34,599 nucleotides of DNA from Burkholderiaceae bacterium. GTDB taxonomy: Bacteria; Pseudomonadota; Gammaproteobacteria; Burkholderiales; Burkholderiaceae. The notes beneath the pieces are model-generated. The model worked only from the letters and a program-made list of their open reading frames with translations. It ran no database searches and was not told where the DNA came from. Positions 23,914 through 32,973 of the stretch are shown here, piece by piece. Positions within the stretch are counted from its first letter, which is position 1; each line of letters begins with the position of its first letter. The stretch spans positions 1 to 34,599 of the forward strand of contig JAJPEN010000061.1 of NCBI GenBank assembly GCA_021166835.1, in the 5' to 3' direction. The translations under genes and the position numbers were made by a program.

Positions 23914-25542
23914 TCAGTACTCGTACAGCCCTTGCTTCAGGCTGTGCAGCCTGAATCGCTGCAGCTTGCCGGTTTGCGTGCGCGGCAAACGCTCGCAATA
24001 GGCAACCGCGCGCGGGTACTTGTAGGGAGCGATCGTGCGCTTGACAAAATCCTGCAACTCGGCGGTGAGAGAAGCGCTCGGCGTATAGCCCGATGCTGGC
24101 ACGATGAACGCCTTGACGATCTGCCCGCGTGCTTCATCCGCGACTCCTGCGACACCGCACTCCATGACGGCCGGGTGCTGAAGCAGCGCGTCCTCCACCT
24201 CGGGTGCGGCGATATTGTAGCCGGCCGAAATGATCATGTCGTCGGTTCTGGCGCGGTAGTAAAAATATCCATCTGCATCGATGGAATAGGCGTCCCCGGT
24301 TATGTTCCATCCATTCTGTACGTAGACTTTTTGGCGATCGTCCGCCAGATAGCGGCATCCGGTCGGTCCCTTGACGGCGAGTCGCCCCACTACGCCGGGC
24401 GCAACAGCCTTTCCATCGTCTCCCAACACGCAGGCGCGGTACCCTGGCACGGGTACGCCGGTCGCTCCCGGGCGGGAGTTCTCTTCGTCGGCCGAGATGA
24501 AGATGTGCAACAGCTCGGTAGCGCCGATTCCATCGATGATTTCGATACCAGTCGCTTCCTTCCAGAGCGCGCGCGTTGCAGCCGGTAGTGCTTCTCCTGC
24601 GGAAACGCAGCGTCGAAGCCGAGTTTTTCGGAGGTCGGCACCGTGCCTGGCCATGTTTCGATACGCGGTCGGCGCTGTGAAAAGAATCGTTACTCCGTAG
24701 GCTCCGATTGCGTGCATGAGCGATTCCGGCGAGACGTCCTCCAACAGGACGGTCGATGCGCCTACCGACATGGGGAAGAGTAATAGGCCACCCAACCCGA
24801 AGGTGAACGCGAGCGGCGGGCTGCCAATGAATATGTCGTCGCACTCCGGGCGCAGGATCCGGGCAGGCCAGCACGCGCAGATGGTCATCACGTCCCGATG
24901 AAAGTGCATCGTGGCCTTCGGTACGCCGGTTGTCCCCGAAGTGAACGCGAGAATGCACGTGTCGTCCGACGCGGTCTCGATGTTCCGGAACTCGGATGGC
25001 TGGCTCGGCATCGACGCCTCGATCCCTTCTGCCGGCGAACCGTTGAAAAAGGACGTTCGGATCGGTACACCGGCCGCAGACGCTGCCAGATTCATTTCGT
25101 CTGCGAGCCTCCAATCGCAAAGAGCGTGCCGGATGCGGGCCTTTTCGATGATCGCGCGCAATTCCTTGGCCCGCAGCAGAGGCATCGTCGCAACCGCGAT
25201 CCCGCCTGCTTTCATCACCGCAAACCAGCATGCAGCGAGCATAGGCGTGTTGGGGGCACGCAATAGGACACGATTACCGGGAACGAGCCCCATCTCGTCG
25301 ACCAGCACGTTTGCAATCTGGTTCGCCTTCTTCTGCAACTCCGCATAAGTCCAGCAGACCCCGGGGGCTCGAATGCATACGCGTTCGCCTCGTCCCTCGA
25401 GGATGTGACGGTCGAGCAGTTCAGCCGCGCAGTTCAATTTCGCCGGAAACTGGAGCTCGGGCAACTCGAAAAGAAATTCGGGTTGCTCCTCCATCGGAGG
25501 TAGATGATCGCGAGCGAACGTGTCGATGTGAGCGGAAGACAA
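23914..25542 (-). CDS. 2-aminobenzoate/benzoate-type CoA ligase
   Basis: An ANL-superfamily acid-CoA ligase. The start is judged to be TTG at 25542: GGAG lies 6 bases upstream and the product then opens SSAHIDTFARDHLPP, the usual N-terminus of 2-aminobenzoate-CoA ligases, with 542 residues in all. Motifs: LAFTSGTTGVPKATMHFHRD (P-loop), SPPLAFTFGLGGLLLFPMSV, IDGIGATELLHIF, GWNITGDAYSIDADGYFYY, RTDDMIISAGYNIAAPEVED and the catalytic lysine in LPRTQTGKLQRF. Substrates of relatives are benzoate, 2-aminobenzoate and similar acids. It is last on the minus strand after the hyu genes and a permease scar, so it probably activates a product or co-substrate of that pathway. Confidence 0.88.
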   Translation of the reverse strand: MSSAHIDTFARDHLPPMEEQPEFLFELPELQFPAKLNCAAELLDRHILEGRGERVCIRAPGVCWTYAELQKKANQIANVLVDEMGLVPGNRVLLRAPNTPMLAACWFAVMKAGGIAVATMPLLRAKELRAIIEKARIRHALCDWRLADEMNLAASAAGVPIRTSFFNGSPAEGIEASMPSQPSEFRNIETASDDTCILAFTSGTTGVPKATMHFHRDVMTICACWPARILRPECDDIFIGSPPLAFTFGLGGLLLFPMSVGASTVLLEDVSPESLMHAIGAYGVTILFTAPTAYRNMARHGADLRKTRLRRCVSAGEALPAATRALWKEATGIEIIDGIGATELLHIFISADEENSRPGATGVPVPGYRACVLGDDGKAVAPGVVGRLAVKGPTGCRYLADDRQKVYVQNGWNITGDAYSIDADGYFYYRARTDDMIISAGYNIAAPEVEDALLQHPAVMECGVAGVADEARGQIVKAFIVPASGYTPSASLTAELQDFVKRTIAPYKYPRAVAYCERLPRTQTGKLQRFRLHSLKQGLYEY

Positions 25543-25621
25543 TGAAGGCTCCGGGGTGAGGAATAAAGCGCCGTCGGAGATCAGAACCGCAAAGCGCGAA
25601 AGAACCGGACTCGAGCAAGCC

Positions 25622-25741
25622 CTACTTGCCGAGCGCTCGCGGAAAGACGTGCGATCGGCTCGCAACGACCACGCAGACCGTGGCGACAACGTAAGGCAGC
25701 ATCACCAGGAACTGGTACGGCAGAGCCGATTCATCTGCGCG
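25622..25741 (-). pseudogene. C-terminal remnant of an ABC-transporter permease
   Basis: Between hyuB and the ligase, and in the same direction, an open frame of about 39 codons ends ESALPYQFLVMLPYVVATVC and then VVVASRSHVFPRALGK before a TAG at 25622-25624. The PY-Q-LL--LPY hydrophobic helix followed by a short basic tail ending ALG is how permeases of the BMP-type (nucleoside/sugar-like) ABC importers end. No start or upstream body exists; the frame runs into unrelated sequence right after hyuB. I read it as a deletion scar. The family call rests on a short stretch. Confidence 0.5.
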
Positions 25742-25791
25742 GTTAAATGGCGGGCAGCAACCGCGAATCCTCGTTCGTCTGTCGACGGCAC

Positions 25792-27552
25792 TCACGCCTC
25801 GGCTAACTCAACGTGCACTGCGCGTTTACGGCGCATGGCGGTCGTGGCCTGGAGATCCAGGTGCATGCCCTTCGGATCGATCACGACACCGTAGTCGCGA
25901 AGCGCCCCATCGATGGACACGATCTCGTCGAGCACATCGCGCAGCACCATCTGCGGCTCGCGCGTCAGCGGGTCACCCCAGCCCCCCCCGCCCTGCTTGC
26001 GCGCCCAGATGATTTCGCCGGGCTGCTGCCAGTAGTACTCCTTGGCGACGTAGACCGTCTCCTGTTTCGGCCCCTGGTAGTCGAGGATCACGAGGTTGCC
26101 GGCTGAGTCGCCGCCGCCGGCGAAACCCTTGAGGGGGTAGCGCGAATGCTGCACCTGGAAGTGGTTGCCCATCGGGTCGGTGGTGGCCTTGCGCTGCATC
26201 AAATGCGCCGGGCACCCGCGCCAGCGACCCGGCGCGGCAGTGTCGATGCCGTACTCGTTCTGCAGGTACATGCAAGGAAACAGTACCTCCATCAACTCGA
26301 AGGACGGGATCTTGAGGGAGGCGTGCGGGGCCGCATAGCCGCCCCACCCGTCCGCGCCGTAGGCCCCGCCGCTGGAGATCGGCGCCGGGGAGTAGTCGAC
26401 GCTGATGAACATCTCGTCGTCGTAGCGAGCATTGTTTCCGAAGATGACGTCGATGGTCATGTCGATGAAGGCGGAGCCGACTTTCTCGGGCACGACCTTC
26501 TCGAGCGCGCTCATCATTGCCTGACCGATGTCGTTGCCGATACACAAGGTGGAATTACCCACCGGAGCCGGCGAATACGGGTTGACCACCGTACCTTTGG
26601 GGAGGTGCGCTTTGATCGGTCTGAAGAAGCCCGAGTTCACCGGGATGCCCGCCATCACCACCGCGAACTCGGTATACAACCAGGACATGGTGTTGCCCGG
26701 AACGCTGTTGATGAAGCCGCGCGTCTGCTCGTGCGTGCCCGTGAGATCCACCGTGCAGCCGTCGCCCTGGACCGTAAGGGTCACGTCGACGTTGATATCC
26801 TCGCCACCCCCGAAGTCGTGGTCGAGCACGCTGCGGCCCTTGTAGACGCCGTCCGGCCAGCGGGAGATTTCCGCGCGCACCATCTTCTCGCTATGGTTGA
26901 GCAGATAGTCGATAGTGGCGAGTGTCGTCTCCAGGCCGTACTTGTCGATCAGACGCACAATACGATCCTCTCCGACCTTGCAGGCCCCGATCATCGCGCT
27001 GAGATCACCCATCATCACGTCCGGTAGGCGATTGTTGGCGGCCAGCAGGTCCACCACGTCCCGGCGCATCTCGCCCTTCTCGCAGATCTTCATCGGTGCA
27101 AGGCGAAATCCTTCCTGCCAGATCTCGTTGGCCTGGGAGTTGTAGCCGCCGGCCACAGGCCCGCCGACCTCGACGAAGTGCGCGCGCACGGCGGGAAAGA
27201 ACACCGGCTTGCCCTTGTAGAAAATCGGCTTCATCACCGTCCAATCGGGAATATGACTGCCGCCGAAGTACGGGTCGGTGGCGATGATGATGTCGCCCTC
27301 TTTGAGGTCGTATCTGAACTCCTTGAGCATCGCCTCCACGGACGTGAGGGAAGCGAAGATGTGCACGGGTTGCGAGTTGGCCCGTGCCAATAGTTCTACC
27401 CGCCCGTCCTTGGCGAGGAAGATGCCGCTGGAGTAGTCATGCGCCTCCGAGAACACTTGCGATACGGACGTGTTCTCCATCGTCTTGCTGATCTCCTCCG
27501 ATACGGTCTCCAGGTATTGCCGGACGATCTCCGCTGTGATGATGTCAAACAT
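25792..27552 (-). CDS. HyuB-family subunit (hydantoinase B/ketone carboxylase type), second copy
   Basis: 586 residues from the ATG at 27552, which has AAGGAGA 7 bases upstream and overlaps the end of the preceding hyuB by 8 bases. HyuB landmarks: MENTSVSQVFSEAHDYSSGI, DIIIATDPYFGGSHIPDWTV, HFVEVGGPVAGGYN, FINSVPGNTMSWLYTEFAVV, PAPVGNSTLCIGNDIG and the glycine-rich GGGGWGDPLTREP near the C-terminus. Family members pair with HyuA in N-methylhydantoinase, 5-oxoprolinase, acetone carboxylase and acetophenone carboxylase. It differs greatly from its neighbour and so is not a recent duplicate. Acetone carboxylase alpha subunits are about 180 residues longer. Confidence 0.9.
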   Translation of the reverse strand: MFDIITAEIVRQYLETVSEEISKTMENTSVSQVFSEAHDYSSGIFLAKDGRVELLARANSQPVHIFASLTSVEAMLKEFRYDLKEGDIIIATDPYFGGSHIPDWTVMKPIFYKGKPVFFPAVRAHFVEVGGPVAGGYNSQANEIWQEGFRLAPMKICEKGEMRRDVVDLLAANNRLPDVMMGDLSAMIGACKVGEDRIVRLIDKYGLETTLATIDYLLNHSEKMVRAEISRWPDGVYKGRSVLDHDFGGGEDINVDVTLTVQGDGCTVDLTGTHEQTRGFINSVPGNTMSWLYTEFAVVMAGIPVNSGFFRPIKAHLPKGTVVNPYSPAPVGNSTLCIGNDIGQAMMSALEKVVPEKVGSAFIDMTIDVIFGNNARYDDEMFISVDYSPAPISSGGAYGADGWGGYAAPHASLKIPSFELMEVLFPCMYLQNEYGIDTAAPGRWRGCPAHLMQRKATTDPMGNHFQVQHSRYPLKGFAGGGDSAGNLVILDYQGPKQETVYVAKEYYWQQPGEIIWARKQGGGGWGDPLTREPQMVLRDVLDEIVSIDGALRDYGVVIDPKGMHLDLQATTAMRRKRAVHVELAEA

Positions 27553-29335
27553 GCACCGTCTCCTTGGCTTGACTGCTCTCGGCGATGTGCCTGTCACGCA
27601 GTTCCTGCGTGGCGCAAAGGTCGAGTTGGAGGGTCTGGGGGTCGACCACTACGCCGTAGCGCTCGCGCGCAGCACCCACGCTGACGAGGCCGTCGGCGAT
27701 ATCAGTTGCCACCTTCTGCGGAGCGCGCCTCAGTGCGCTTCCGCGGCCGCTGCCCCCGCCCATCATCACAGTGAGCCGCGCGTCAGCACCCACCCTGTGG
27801 TTCACGAGCAGGTCGTTAATCTCGATCGTGCTACCGTCGCTGTCGAGCCTCACCGCATTGCCTGGGCCCTGTTGTCCGTCGCCTGCGATAGCTCCCGCAG
27901 CGCCGCTGGCCATGACCACCGCCGTAAGATGCAGCGCACCGGCCTCCAGTTGCGGCAGGGCAATCACCGCGACCGTGCCCGGGCTGCCGCGATGCTCGCC
28001 CGCCCCGCAGGAATCGATGGCGTACTCGAGTTGCTCCACCCGCCCGCCCCGCCCGGCTTCATAGAGTTCGATGGACGGCAGCGGAACGCGCGCCGCAATG
28101 CCCGGCAGCCCCCACCCGTCCTGCTCGGCGCTGGCGTCGGAGTCGCCCTGCACAAGATCGGAGAAGTCGATCACCTCCAACTGCTCGACGGTCTGTCCGT
28201 GGCGCGCCTGCCGATGGACTGCGTACAGCAGTATCGAATTGGCCGTGACGCGTCCTGCGCGCCCCGGGATCGCCTTCTCCAAGGCTTCGCACACCGCGTT
28301 GGAAATCTCGTTGCCCAGGTGCTGCAGACCCCATCCGGTCGGTGCCGGGTACTTGGGGTTGACCACGGTACCCTCCGGCGCTAGCACCTCGACACAGCGC
28401 AACGCACCGGCATTGCACGGCACCTCTCCACCGAAAGCGGCGAGCAGCGGCAGCAAGGCAAAAGTAGCGCACGTGGCGCGGCTGGCGTTGACGAAGCCCG
28501 TCGACTGCGCGTCGGTACCCGCGAAGTCGATCGTCAGGTTGCCGACCTCCGCCTCGAGCGCCACATGAACGGTCTTGGCCTGCCCATGGCAGTCGTGTGC
28601 CAGCTTGCAGCTGCCCTGATACCGTCCCCGGGGCAATTGCTCGATCATGGCGCGCATGCGGCGCTCCGAATAGTCGAGTACCCAGCTGACGCCCTCGCTC
28701 AAGGCCTTCACACCATGTCCGTCGAGCAGGCCCTGCAGGCGCTGGCGGCCCACCGCTACAGTGGCGAGCATCGCATCGATGTCGAGGGACAAGGCATCAG
28801 GGTTGCGGCTGTTGAGCTCGAGCGTCTGTCGGACGTCCTTGCGCAGCTTGCCCTCGCGCACCAGCCGGACCGGCGTGCAGCGCACGCCTTCGGCCCAGAT
28901 TTCAGTCGCTGCTGGATTCAGGTTGCCGCGGAAATCGCCGCCGATGTCCTCGGTCTGCCCGCACACCGCGAGGTACATCGCGATCGAGTCGCCGTGCTGC
29001 ACCGGCGCGACAGCGGTGAAGGTCTGCACTCGCGTGCCGCCGCCGTACGGGTCGTTGGTCAACAGCACGTCCTCCCCCGAGAGGTCGAACTGGAAGCGGT
29101 CGACAATGGCCTCGGCGGTCATCGCCATCGGCACCATGTAGAGCGGGTTACTGACGGCGACGAGCTCGCCCTGCTCGGTGAAGAGCGCCGCTGCGCACTG
29201 TCTGGAAACACTGATGGCATGCGAGTAGGCGGTGTTGGCGAGTGTGGCCTCCATCTCGGCCACGATAGCCTCGAGCTTGCTGCGCAGGATCGTCGCAGAC
29301 ACGAGGTCCTGCTTCGGCGTGGTGGTGTCCGTCAT
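27545..29335 (-). CDS. HyuB-family subunit, first copy
   Basis: 596 residues starting MTDTTTPKQDLVSATILRSK. It has the same fold family as the next gene: MEATLANTAYSHAISVSRQC, DVLLTNDPYGGGTRVQTFTA, TEDIGGDFRGNLNPAATEIW, PAPTGWGLQHLGNEISNAV and MMGGGSGRGSALRRAPQ. Where its partner has IPDWTV after the GG pair this one has RVQTFTA, and the usual GGxGWGDP motif is reduced to GGGSGRGSALRR. The two copies have therefore diverged in the conserved core and may form a heteromer with HyuA. The hyuA stop lies 9 bases upstream; the genes are one transcription unit. Confidence 0.9.
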   Translation of the reverse strand: MTDTTTPKQDLVSATILRSKLEAIVAEMEATLANTAYSHAISVSRQCAAALFTEQGELVAVSNPLYMVPMAMTAEAIVDRFQFDLSGEDVLLTNDPYGGGTRVQTFTAVAPVQHGDSIAMYLAVCGQTEDIGGDFRGNLNPAATEIWAEGVRCTPVRLVREGKLRKDVRQTLELNSRNPDALSLDIDAMLATVAVGRQRLQGLLDGHGVKALSEGVSWVLDYSERRMRAMIEQLPRGRYQGSCKLAHDCHGQAKTVHVALEAEVGNLTIDFAGTDAQSTGFVNASRATCATFALLPLLAAFGGEVPCNAGALRCVEVLAPEGTVVNPKYPAPTGWGLQHLGNEISNAVCEALEKAIPGRAGRVTANSILLYAVHRQARHGQTVEQLEVIDFSDLVQGDSDASAEQDGWGLPGIAARVPLPSIELYEAGRGGRVEQLEYAIDSCGAGEHRGSPGTVAVIALPQLEAGALHLTAVVMASGAAGAIAGDGQQGPGNAVRLDSDGSTIEINDLLVNHRVGADARLTVMMGGGSGRGSALRRAPQKVATDIADGLVSVGAARERYGVVVDPQTLQLDLCATQELRDRHIAESSQAKETVHV

Positions 29336-29344
29336 GGCGCGCCC

Positions 29345-31408
29345 TCAGTCCAGGCTTTCGATGACGTAGCTCTGGTAGTGATCCAGCACCGCCTCCTGGC
29401 CGGGCTGTATCACGATGGTGGTATCCGGCTCTTCGATGATCGAAGGACCCGGGATCAGGTTGCCCGGCTGCACTCGCGTGCCGTCGTACACCGGCACCTC
29501 GATGAAGCCCAGGTCCTCGAAATGCGCGGTGCGTGAGCCCTTGCGCGCCGGACGCGGGTCTTCCGAGCCGAAAGGCAGGCTGCGGTACTTGAGGGTGTCT
29601 CGCGCTCCCACTATGTCGGAACGCACGTTGAGTATCTCCACCGGCTGGTCCGGCCGTTTGAACGAGTAGAGCTGCTCGTGCAGATCATGGAAGTCCTGAA
29701 GCGTCTTCTTGAGGGTGAGCTCGGAGACGCGCCTGGTGCGCGAGCGGATCGGCACCGTCACCTCATGTGTCTGGCCGACGTAGCGGATGTCGAGTGCGCG
29801 CTGCGTCACGATTTCGGTCACCCCTTCCGCGGAGGCGAGAGTGACCTCGGGCTCCTTCTCGATCTCCTCGAAGATGCCGTTGAGCACCTCCAGGTCCACC
29901 TCGCTGGCGCGCGCGATGTAGCTGCGCACCTTGGAAATCTTGAAGTCCGAGATCAGGCAGCCGAGTGCGCAGAACACACCCGCGTTCTTGGGCACCAGTA
30001 CGGTCTTGATGCCCAGGTCCTTGGCCTGCACGCCCATGTGGACGGGGCCGGCGCCGCCGAATGCCATTAGCGCGAAGTCGCGAGGATCGCGGCCGCGCGA
30101 GACCGATATGTAGCGCACCGCGTCGCTCATCGCTGCGTTGGAGATCCGGAAGATGCCGCTGGCCGCCTCCTCCACCGTCATGCCCAAGGGCTCGGCGATG
30201 CGCCTGCGGATGGCCTCGCGCGCCGCGTCGATACCGAGATGGATCTTGCCTCCTCCGATGGCGCCCGGGTTCAAGTAGCCGAGCACCAGGTTCGCATCGG
30301 TCACGGTCGGCTCGGTGCCTCCGCGTCCATAGCAGGCCGGCCCTGGGTCGGAGCCTGCGCTCTTGGGTCCGACACGAAGCGCGCCGCCTTCGTCGATCCA
30401 GGCGATCGAGCCGCCTCCAGTGCCGATGGAGTGGATGTCGATCATCGGCGCTGCGACGCGATAGCGATTGACCCAGGAATCGACACCGATGTTGGGCGTG
30501 CCGTCCTTGATCAGACATACGTCGTAGCTGGTACCGCCCATGTCCACGCTGATGATGTCCTTGAAGCCGGACCACTTGCCAACCTCGATGGTGGCGGTGA
30601 CACCCCCCGAGGGGCCGGACTGAATGAGCTCGACGCCGCGCTCGCAGCAGTACTTGAGGCTCATCACTCCACCGTTGGAGAGCTTGATGAAGAGCTGCCC
30701 GTGGAAGCCGCTTTCCATCAGCCGCCCCTGCAACCGGCGCAGATAGTTGCTGAGTTTCGGGCTCAGATAGGCATTGAGCAGCGTGGTGCTGAAGCGCTCG
30801 AACTCGCGTACCTGAGGCAACACCTCCGAGGAGATCGAGATGTGTACCTCGGGCATCTCCTCTCGCACGATTTCTCGAGCGCGAATCTCATGTGCGGGGT
30901 TCTGGAAAGAAAACAGGAAACAGATCGCCACCGACTCGACCTCGAGTGCCTTGAGCTCTCGGGCGGCCTGGCGCACCTCGTTCTCGTCGAGGACGATCAC
31001 TACCTGGCCGTTTACATCGATGCGCTCGGTGACGCCCTTGCGTTTCTGGCGCTGCACGATGGGGCGCGGAGCGGGAAGGCGAATGTCGAAGTGATCCTCC
31101 TTGAAGCCCGCGCGCAGATCGATGACGTCACGAAAGCCCTTGGTGGTCAGCATGCCCGTGTTTGCTCCGGCGAATTCCAGCATCGCATTCGTCACGACCG
31201 TGGTGCCGAGCACGAAGGAAGAAGTCTCGCGGAACAGCGACTTCACGTCGGTGCCGTGGTGTTCCGCCATCATGGCCACCGCGTTGAGAATGCCGGTGGC
31301 CTCGTCGGAAGGCGTGGTCGGGGTCTTGCCGCCGTACGTCTCGCTGCCCTTACGCACGACGAAGTCGGTGAAGGTGCCACCGACGTCGATGCCGATTTCA
31401 TAGCTCAT
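29345..31408 (-). CDS. HyuA-family ATPase subunit (hydantoinase A/ketone carboxylase beta type)
   Basis: 687 residues from the ATG at 31408 (MSYEIGIDVGGTFTDFVV), with GAGGA about 7 bases upstream. It has an actin-like ATPase plan: phosphate-1 IGIDVGGTFTDFVV, then LGTTVVTNAML, SGPSGGVTATIEV, phosphate-2 DIISVDMGGTSYDVCLI, IDIHSIGTGGGSIAWIDEGG, GPACYGRGGTEPTVTDANLV and FGGAGPVHMGV with LVPKNAGVFCALG. Known members phosphorylate a carbonyl or enol substrate with ATP, either to open hydantoins or to drive ketone carboxylation. It leads the hyuA-hyuB-hyuB unit, 181 bp downstream of the AraC gene on the same strand. Confidence 0.93.
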   Translation of the reverse strand: MSYEIGIDVGGTFTDFVVRKGSETYGGKTPTTPSDEATGILNAVAMMAEHHGTDVKSLFRETSSFVLGTTVVTNAMLEFAGANTGMLTTKGFRDVIDLRAGFKEDHFDIRLPAPRPIVQRQKRKGVTERIDVNGQVVIVLDENEVRQAARELKALEVESVAICFLFSFQNPAHEIRAREIVREEMPEVHISISSEVLPQVREFERFSTTLLNAYLSPKLSNYLRRLQGRLMESGFHGQLFIKLSNGGVMSLKYCCERGVELIQSGPSGGVTATIEVGKWSGFKDIISVDMGGTSYDVCLIKDGTPNIGVDSWVNRYRVAAPMIDIHSIGTGGGSIAWIDEGGALRVGPKSAGSDPGPACYGRGGTEPTVTDANLVLGYLNPGAIGGGKIHLGIDAAREAIRRRIAEPLGMTVEEAASGIFRISNAAMSDAVRYISVSRGRDPRDFALMAFGGAGPVHMGVQAKDLGIKTVLVPKNAGVFCALGCLISDFKISKVRSYIARASEVDLEVLNGIFEEIEKEPEVTLASAEGVTEIVTQRALDIRYVGQTHEVTVPIRSRTRRVSELTLKKTLQDFHDLHEQLYSFKRPDQPVEILNVRSDIVGARDTLKYRSLPFGSEDPRPARKGSRTAHFEDLGFIEVPVYDGTRVQPGNLIPGPSIIEEPDTTIVIQPGQEAVLDHYQSYVIESLD

Positions 31409-31589
31409 GCCTGATCCTCTTGTTGCGAGCAAAAATAGACGAGTGCCTGTATTGAACTTGAGCAGCCGCGCGCGCTCTATCCACTTGGTTGGACATCGCT
31501 ATCCGGAAAATCCGGAAGCTGCCGGCAACACGGCCTCTGGCGGCGCAGCAATGGCGCCGGCCGATTCAGAACGACGAGCGGGTACCGAC

Positions 31590-32621
31590 TTAGCGCGCAG
31601 TCTTGCGCGAGATCGTTTCAGTCGGGGATTCGAAAAAGGCGCGCTTGTAATCGACGGAGAAGCGGCCGAGGTGATTGAAGCCGACGCTCAGCGCAATTGC
31701 CGAGACGTTCTGACTGCTGCCGTCCAGCAGCAGCTGAGCCCGTGCATGGCGCAAGCGGACTTCCTTCAGATAAGCGACGGGCGTAAAGCCGGTGTGCCGA
31801 CGGAAGCTGTCGAACAGCTTGAGCCGCGATACCCCCGCGACGGCCACGATGTCCTCGAGGTGGATCGGATCGCGGTAGTTGGCCTCGATGAAACACTTGG
31901 ACCGCAGCACGTACGCCGGCACTCTCGTCCCGAGCGCCGTCTCGATCTGCGCCGAGTAGTTGTTGGGCTGGGCAATAAGCAGGCAACGGATCAGAGCCGT
32001 CTCGATCTCCTGGCTGAAATAACCGCAGCCGTCGATCCGCTTGGCGCACTCGACCTCGGCCAGGAAGTTCTTCACCATACGCCACCAAGCGGCCGCGCCG
32101 CCCTGCGCGGCTTCCATGCCTTCGTTGAAGACGAGCAGCGACTCGACGCGCTTGCACAGGATTTCGCTAAGCACCCGTTCAACCGCCAAGCGCGAGATGG
32201 TCACGTGGATCTTGCAGCAATCCCCGGAGAGGTCGATCACGACCTCCTGCTCGGGCGACACCACGAGGCCCCGACTGATGCTGGACGATTCGATGCCGCG
32301 AGCGCTGCGTAGTTCCTGCGCGCCAGAGACGGGGAGACTGATGTTGTAGGTCTGCGGGATGCCCTTGTCGGCTACCGCCACCGAGATATCGGTGCCGTGC
32401 TCGAGGCAGCCGATGGTGGTCGACATGCTCCTGAGCAGGTGCCCCTTATAGACGAGGTTGAAGCGGGATGGCTTGATGACATGGATCGAGTGAGGCCCGA
32501 AAAGCGACTCCGAAAAGGAGCGAGCCTCCTTCAGGTCCAACCCCCTGGCCGAAATCGAATCGTCCTGCCGCAGCAGATTCCCCAGCATATCGCGCGCTCT
32601 GTGTTGACCTGCCACAGGCAT
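31590..32621 (-). CDS. AraC-family transcriptional regulator
   Basis: 343 residues from ATG 32621 (a GTG two codons earlier and an ATG at 32588 are alternatives). The N-terminal about 220 residues are a beta-rich effector/dimerisation domain of the AraC_binding_2 kind. The C-terminal pair of helix-turn-helices contains DPIHLEDIVAVAGVSRLKLF and DSFRRHTGFTPVAYLKEVRL, followed by NVSAIALSVGFNHLGRFSVD and YKRAFFESP. It lies directly upstream of hyuA on the same strand, so it is the likely activator of the hyu-ligase unit. Relatives control aromatic-acid or amine catabolism. Confidence 0.9.
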   Translation of the reverse strand: MPVAGQHRARDMLGNLLRQDDSISARGLDLKEARSFSESLFGPHSIHVIKPSRFNLVYKGHLLRSMSTTIGCLEHGTDISVAVADKGIPQTYNISLPVSGAQELRSARGIESSSISRGLVVSPEQEVVIDLSGDCCKIHVTISRLAVERVLSEILCKRVESLLVFNEGMEAAQGGAAAWWRMVKNFLAEVECAKRIDGCGYFSQEIETALIRCLLIAQPNNYSAQIETALGTRVPAYVLRSKCFIEANYRDPIHLEDIVAVAGVSRLKLFDSFRRHTGFTPVAYLKEVRLRHARAQLLLDGSSQNVSAIALSVGFNHLGRFSVDYKRAFFESPTETISRKTAR

Positions 32622-32627
32622 GATCAC

Positions 32628-32973
32628 GGATCGCCAAAAAGAAACGGTTAACTGCTTCTAATGAAACTCGCCGGGCTGGAAGGTTCCCATCGGGCAGGAT
32701 CGCACCGTTGCTGGTTGCTCTCCAACCGTACCTCCCGTTGATTGGACGGTAGGACACGAGCACGGCATCCGTCCGGGTTGTTCAAGATACATCAAGTACC
32801 GAAGAGTTGCGTATCTCGATCTCTGCAATGTGCACCTGGGCGCATCGGGCCCAGGACGGATCAACTCCGGGTCACCGCCGGCGCCCGCGCAGGCCGCCGG
32901 GCAATGAGCCCGAAACAGAATCCACTCACTCCGTTGATAGTCGAGGGTGCGTGGTCATGGCAACTCGGAGGAA
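32628..32973. other. 346-bp gap upstream of the AraC gene
   Basis: I see no convincing gene here. One imperfect inverted repeat, CCAACCGTACC (32722-32732) with GGACGGTAGG (32744-32753), lies about 100-130 bp upstream of the AraC start and could be a regulatory site. Short open frames exist on both strands, but none has a good ribosome site or familiar content. Confidence 0.4.
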
